Source: Mycobacterium attenuatum
GTDB lineage: Bacteria > Actinomycetota > Actinomycetes > Mycobacteriales > Mycobacteriaceae
Reading direction: 5' to 3'
Length of the DNA stretch: 46,770 bases
NCBI RefSeq assembly: GCF_900566085.1
Contig: NZ_UPHT01000153.1
Location: 1 to 46,770, forward strand
The notes beneath the pieces were generated by a model. The model was not told the DNA's origin. It saw only the letters and a program-made list of their open reading frames with translations, and did not search any database. A program made the position numbers and the translations under genes. Below are positions 46,164-46,770 of the stretch, piece by piece (position 1 is the stretch's first letter; each line of letters begins with the position of its first letter).

Positions 46164-46770
46164 ATGTCGTTTGTGGTGGCCCAACCGGTGTGGATGGTAG
46201 AGGCAGCGGCCGTTTTGGCCCGGGTGGGGTCGGCGGTTGATGCTGCGGACGCGGCCGTGGCAGGGGCGACCGCGACGGTCGCGCCTGCTGCTGCCGACGA
46301 GGTGTCGGTGGCCGTGGCGGCGTTGTTTGCCAGCCACGGGCAGGCTTACCAGGTGCTCAGCGCCCAGGCTGCGGCCTTTGAACAGCAGTTTGTGCGGGCC
46401 CTGGTGGCCGCAGGCAACGGGTATGGCGGTGCCGAAGCGGTCAATGTGCAGCAGCTGGTGCTCGATGCGATCAACGCCCCGACCCGCGCGTTGTTGGCGC
46501 GTCCGCTCATTGGTGATGGCACACCGGGCGCGCCGGGTCAACCCGGTGGGCCAGCGGGCTTGCTGTACGGCAACGGCGGCAATGGGGGTGCCAGCACGAC
46601 CGCGGGGGTCGCCGGTGGTGCTGGTGGAGCCGCGGGGTTGATCGGCAATGGAGGCGCTGGGGGCGCCGGTGGGGCCGGTGCAGCCGGTGGCGCCGGCGGT
46701 GCGGGAGGGTGGCTGTACGGCAATGGCGGTGTCGGTGGGTCCGGTGGGGCCGCGGCCGCAGCGGGGGGTC
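46164..46770 (+). CDS. PE_PGRS family protein (5' part, runs off the window)
   Basis: Start ATG 46164 with GGAGG 9 bases upstream. Residues 1-100 form the PE domain: SFVVAQPVWMVEAAAVLARV, DEVSVAVAALFASHGQAYQVL and YGGAEAVNVQQL (a variant of the PE helical hairpin with its C-terminal YxxxE-like signal region). After a linker LIGDGTPGAPGQPGG the glycine-rich PGRS repeats begin (NGGNGGAS, GGAGGAAGLIGNGGAGG). The frame is still open at 46770, so the C-terminus is unknown. PE_PGRS proteins are exported by ESX-5 in slow-growing mycobacteria and reach the cell surface. In M. tuberculosis this place next to Rv0810c has no PE_PGRS gene as far as I recall. Confidence 0.93.
   Translation, partial: MSFVVAQPVWMVEAAAVLARVGSAVDAADAAVAGATATVAPAAADEVSVAVAALFASHGQAYQVLSAQAAAFEQQFVRALVAAGNGYGGAEAVNVQQLVLDAINAPTRALLARPLIGDGTPGAPGQPGGPAGLLYGNGGNGGASTTAGVAGGAGGAAGLIGNGGAGGAGGAGAAGGAGGAGGWLYGNGGVGGSGGAAAAAGG

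Overview
The window comes from a slow-growing Mycobacterium outside the tuberculosis complex. From about 17.85 kb onward the gene order follows, in reverse, the M. tuberculosis segment running roughly from Rv0831c to Rv0810c: Rv0831c-like, TIGR00027 methyltransferase, deaminase, kmtR, MpaB/DUF2236, TetR, desA1, dus, LCP protein, phoY2, phoT, mshD, glnR, lmeA, cysA2, sseC, nitrobindin, aminodeoxychorismate lyase, YgfZ, DUF3073. The high G+C content and a PE_PGRS gene at the right edge fit this. These locus equivalences come from recall of family sequences and gene order, not from a search.

Left region (1 to about 17.85 kb): the right-hand part of an integrated actinobacterial conjugative element (AICE, pSAM2-like). 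It ends 41 bp from the 3' end of a tRNA-Phe gene. Its right-hand module is a Nudix protein (Pif-like) on the minus strand, a GntR/UTRA repressor (KorSA-like), a small protein, an FtsK/TraSA-type DNA translocase, a small helix-turn-helix protein (Xis-like) and a tyrosine integrase. Closely related CTAG-type inverted repeats lie before both the repressor gene and the transfer operon. Left of this module lies cargo: a DUF3644 protein, a helix-turn-helix/PIN toxin-antitoxin pair, a very large N6-adenine DNA methyltransferase overlapping by 4 bp a PLD-nuclease/SNF2-type helicase, and a STAND protein (PD-(D/E)XK nuclease plus NACHT). The methyltransferase, helicase and NACHT genes form a probable anti-phage island that I cannot match to one named system. 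The left end of the element is outside the window.

Middle region (17.85 to 38.9 kb): four tRNA genes (Phe, Asp, Glu on minus, Lys on plus) followed by core genes. A complete pstS-pstC-pstA-phoT operon faces phoY2, and mshD overlaps glnR. A sulfur cluster (DUF4395, cysA2, sseC) is preceded by a 29-codon upstream ORF ending in a run of cysteines, a likely cysteine-sensing attenuator.

Right region (38.9 to 46.77 kb): inserted among core genes is a pair made of a membrane RCK/RyR-domain protein and a TIR-transmembrane-PknH-type sensor protein. It looks like a surface-sensing NAD-linked signalling or defence pair. Then come aminodeoxychorismate lyase, YgfZ, DUF3073 with a structured leader, and the 5' part of a PE_PGRS gene.

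The two best candidates for an undescribed system are the methyltransferase/PLD-helicase/NACHT island in the element and the RyR-channel/TIR-sensor pair in the chromosome.
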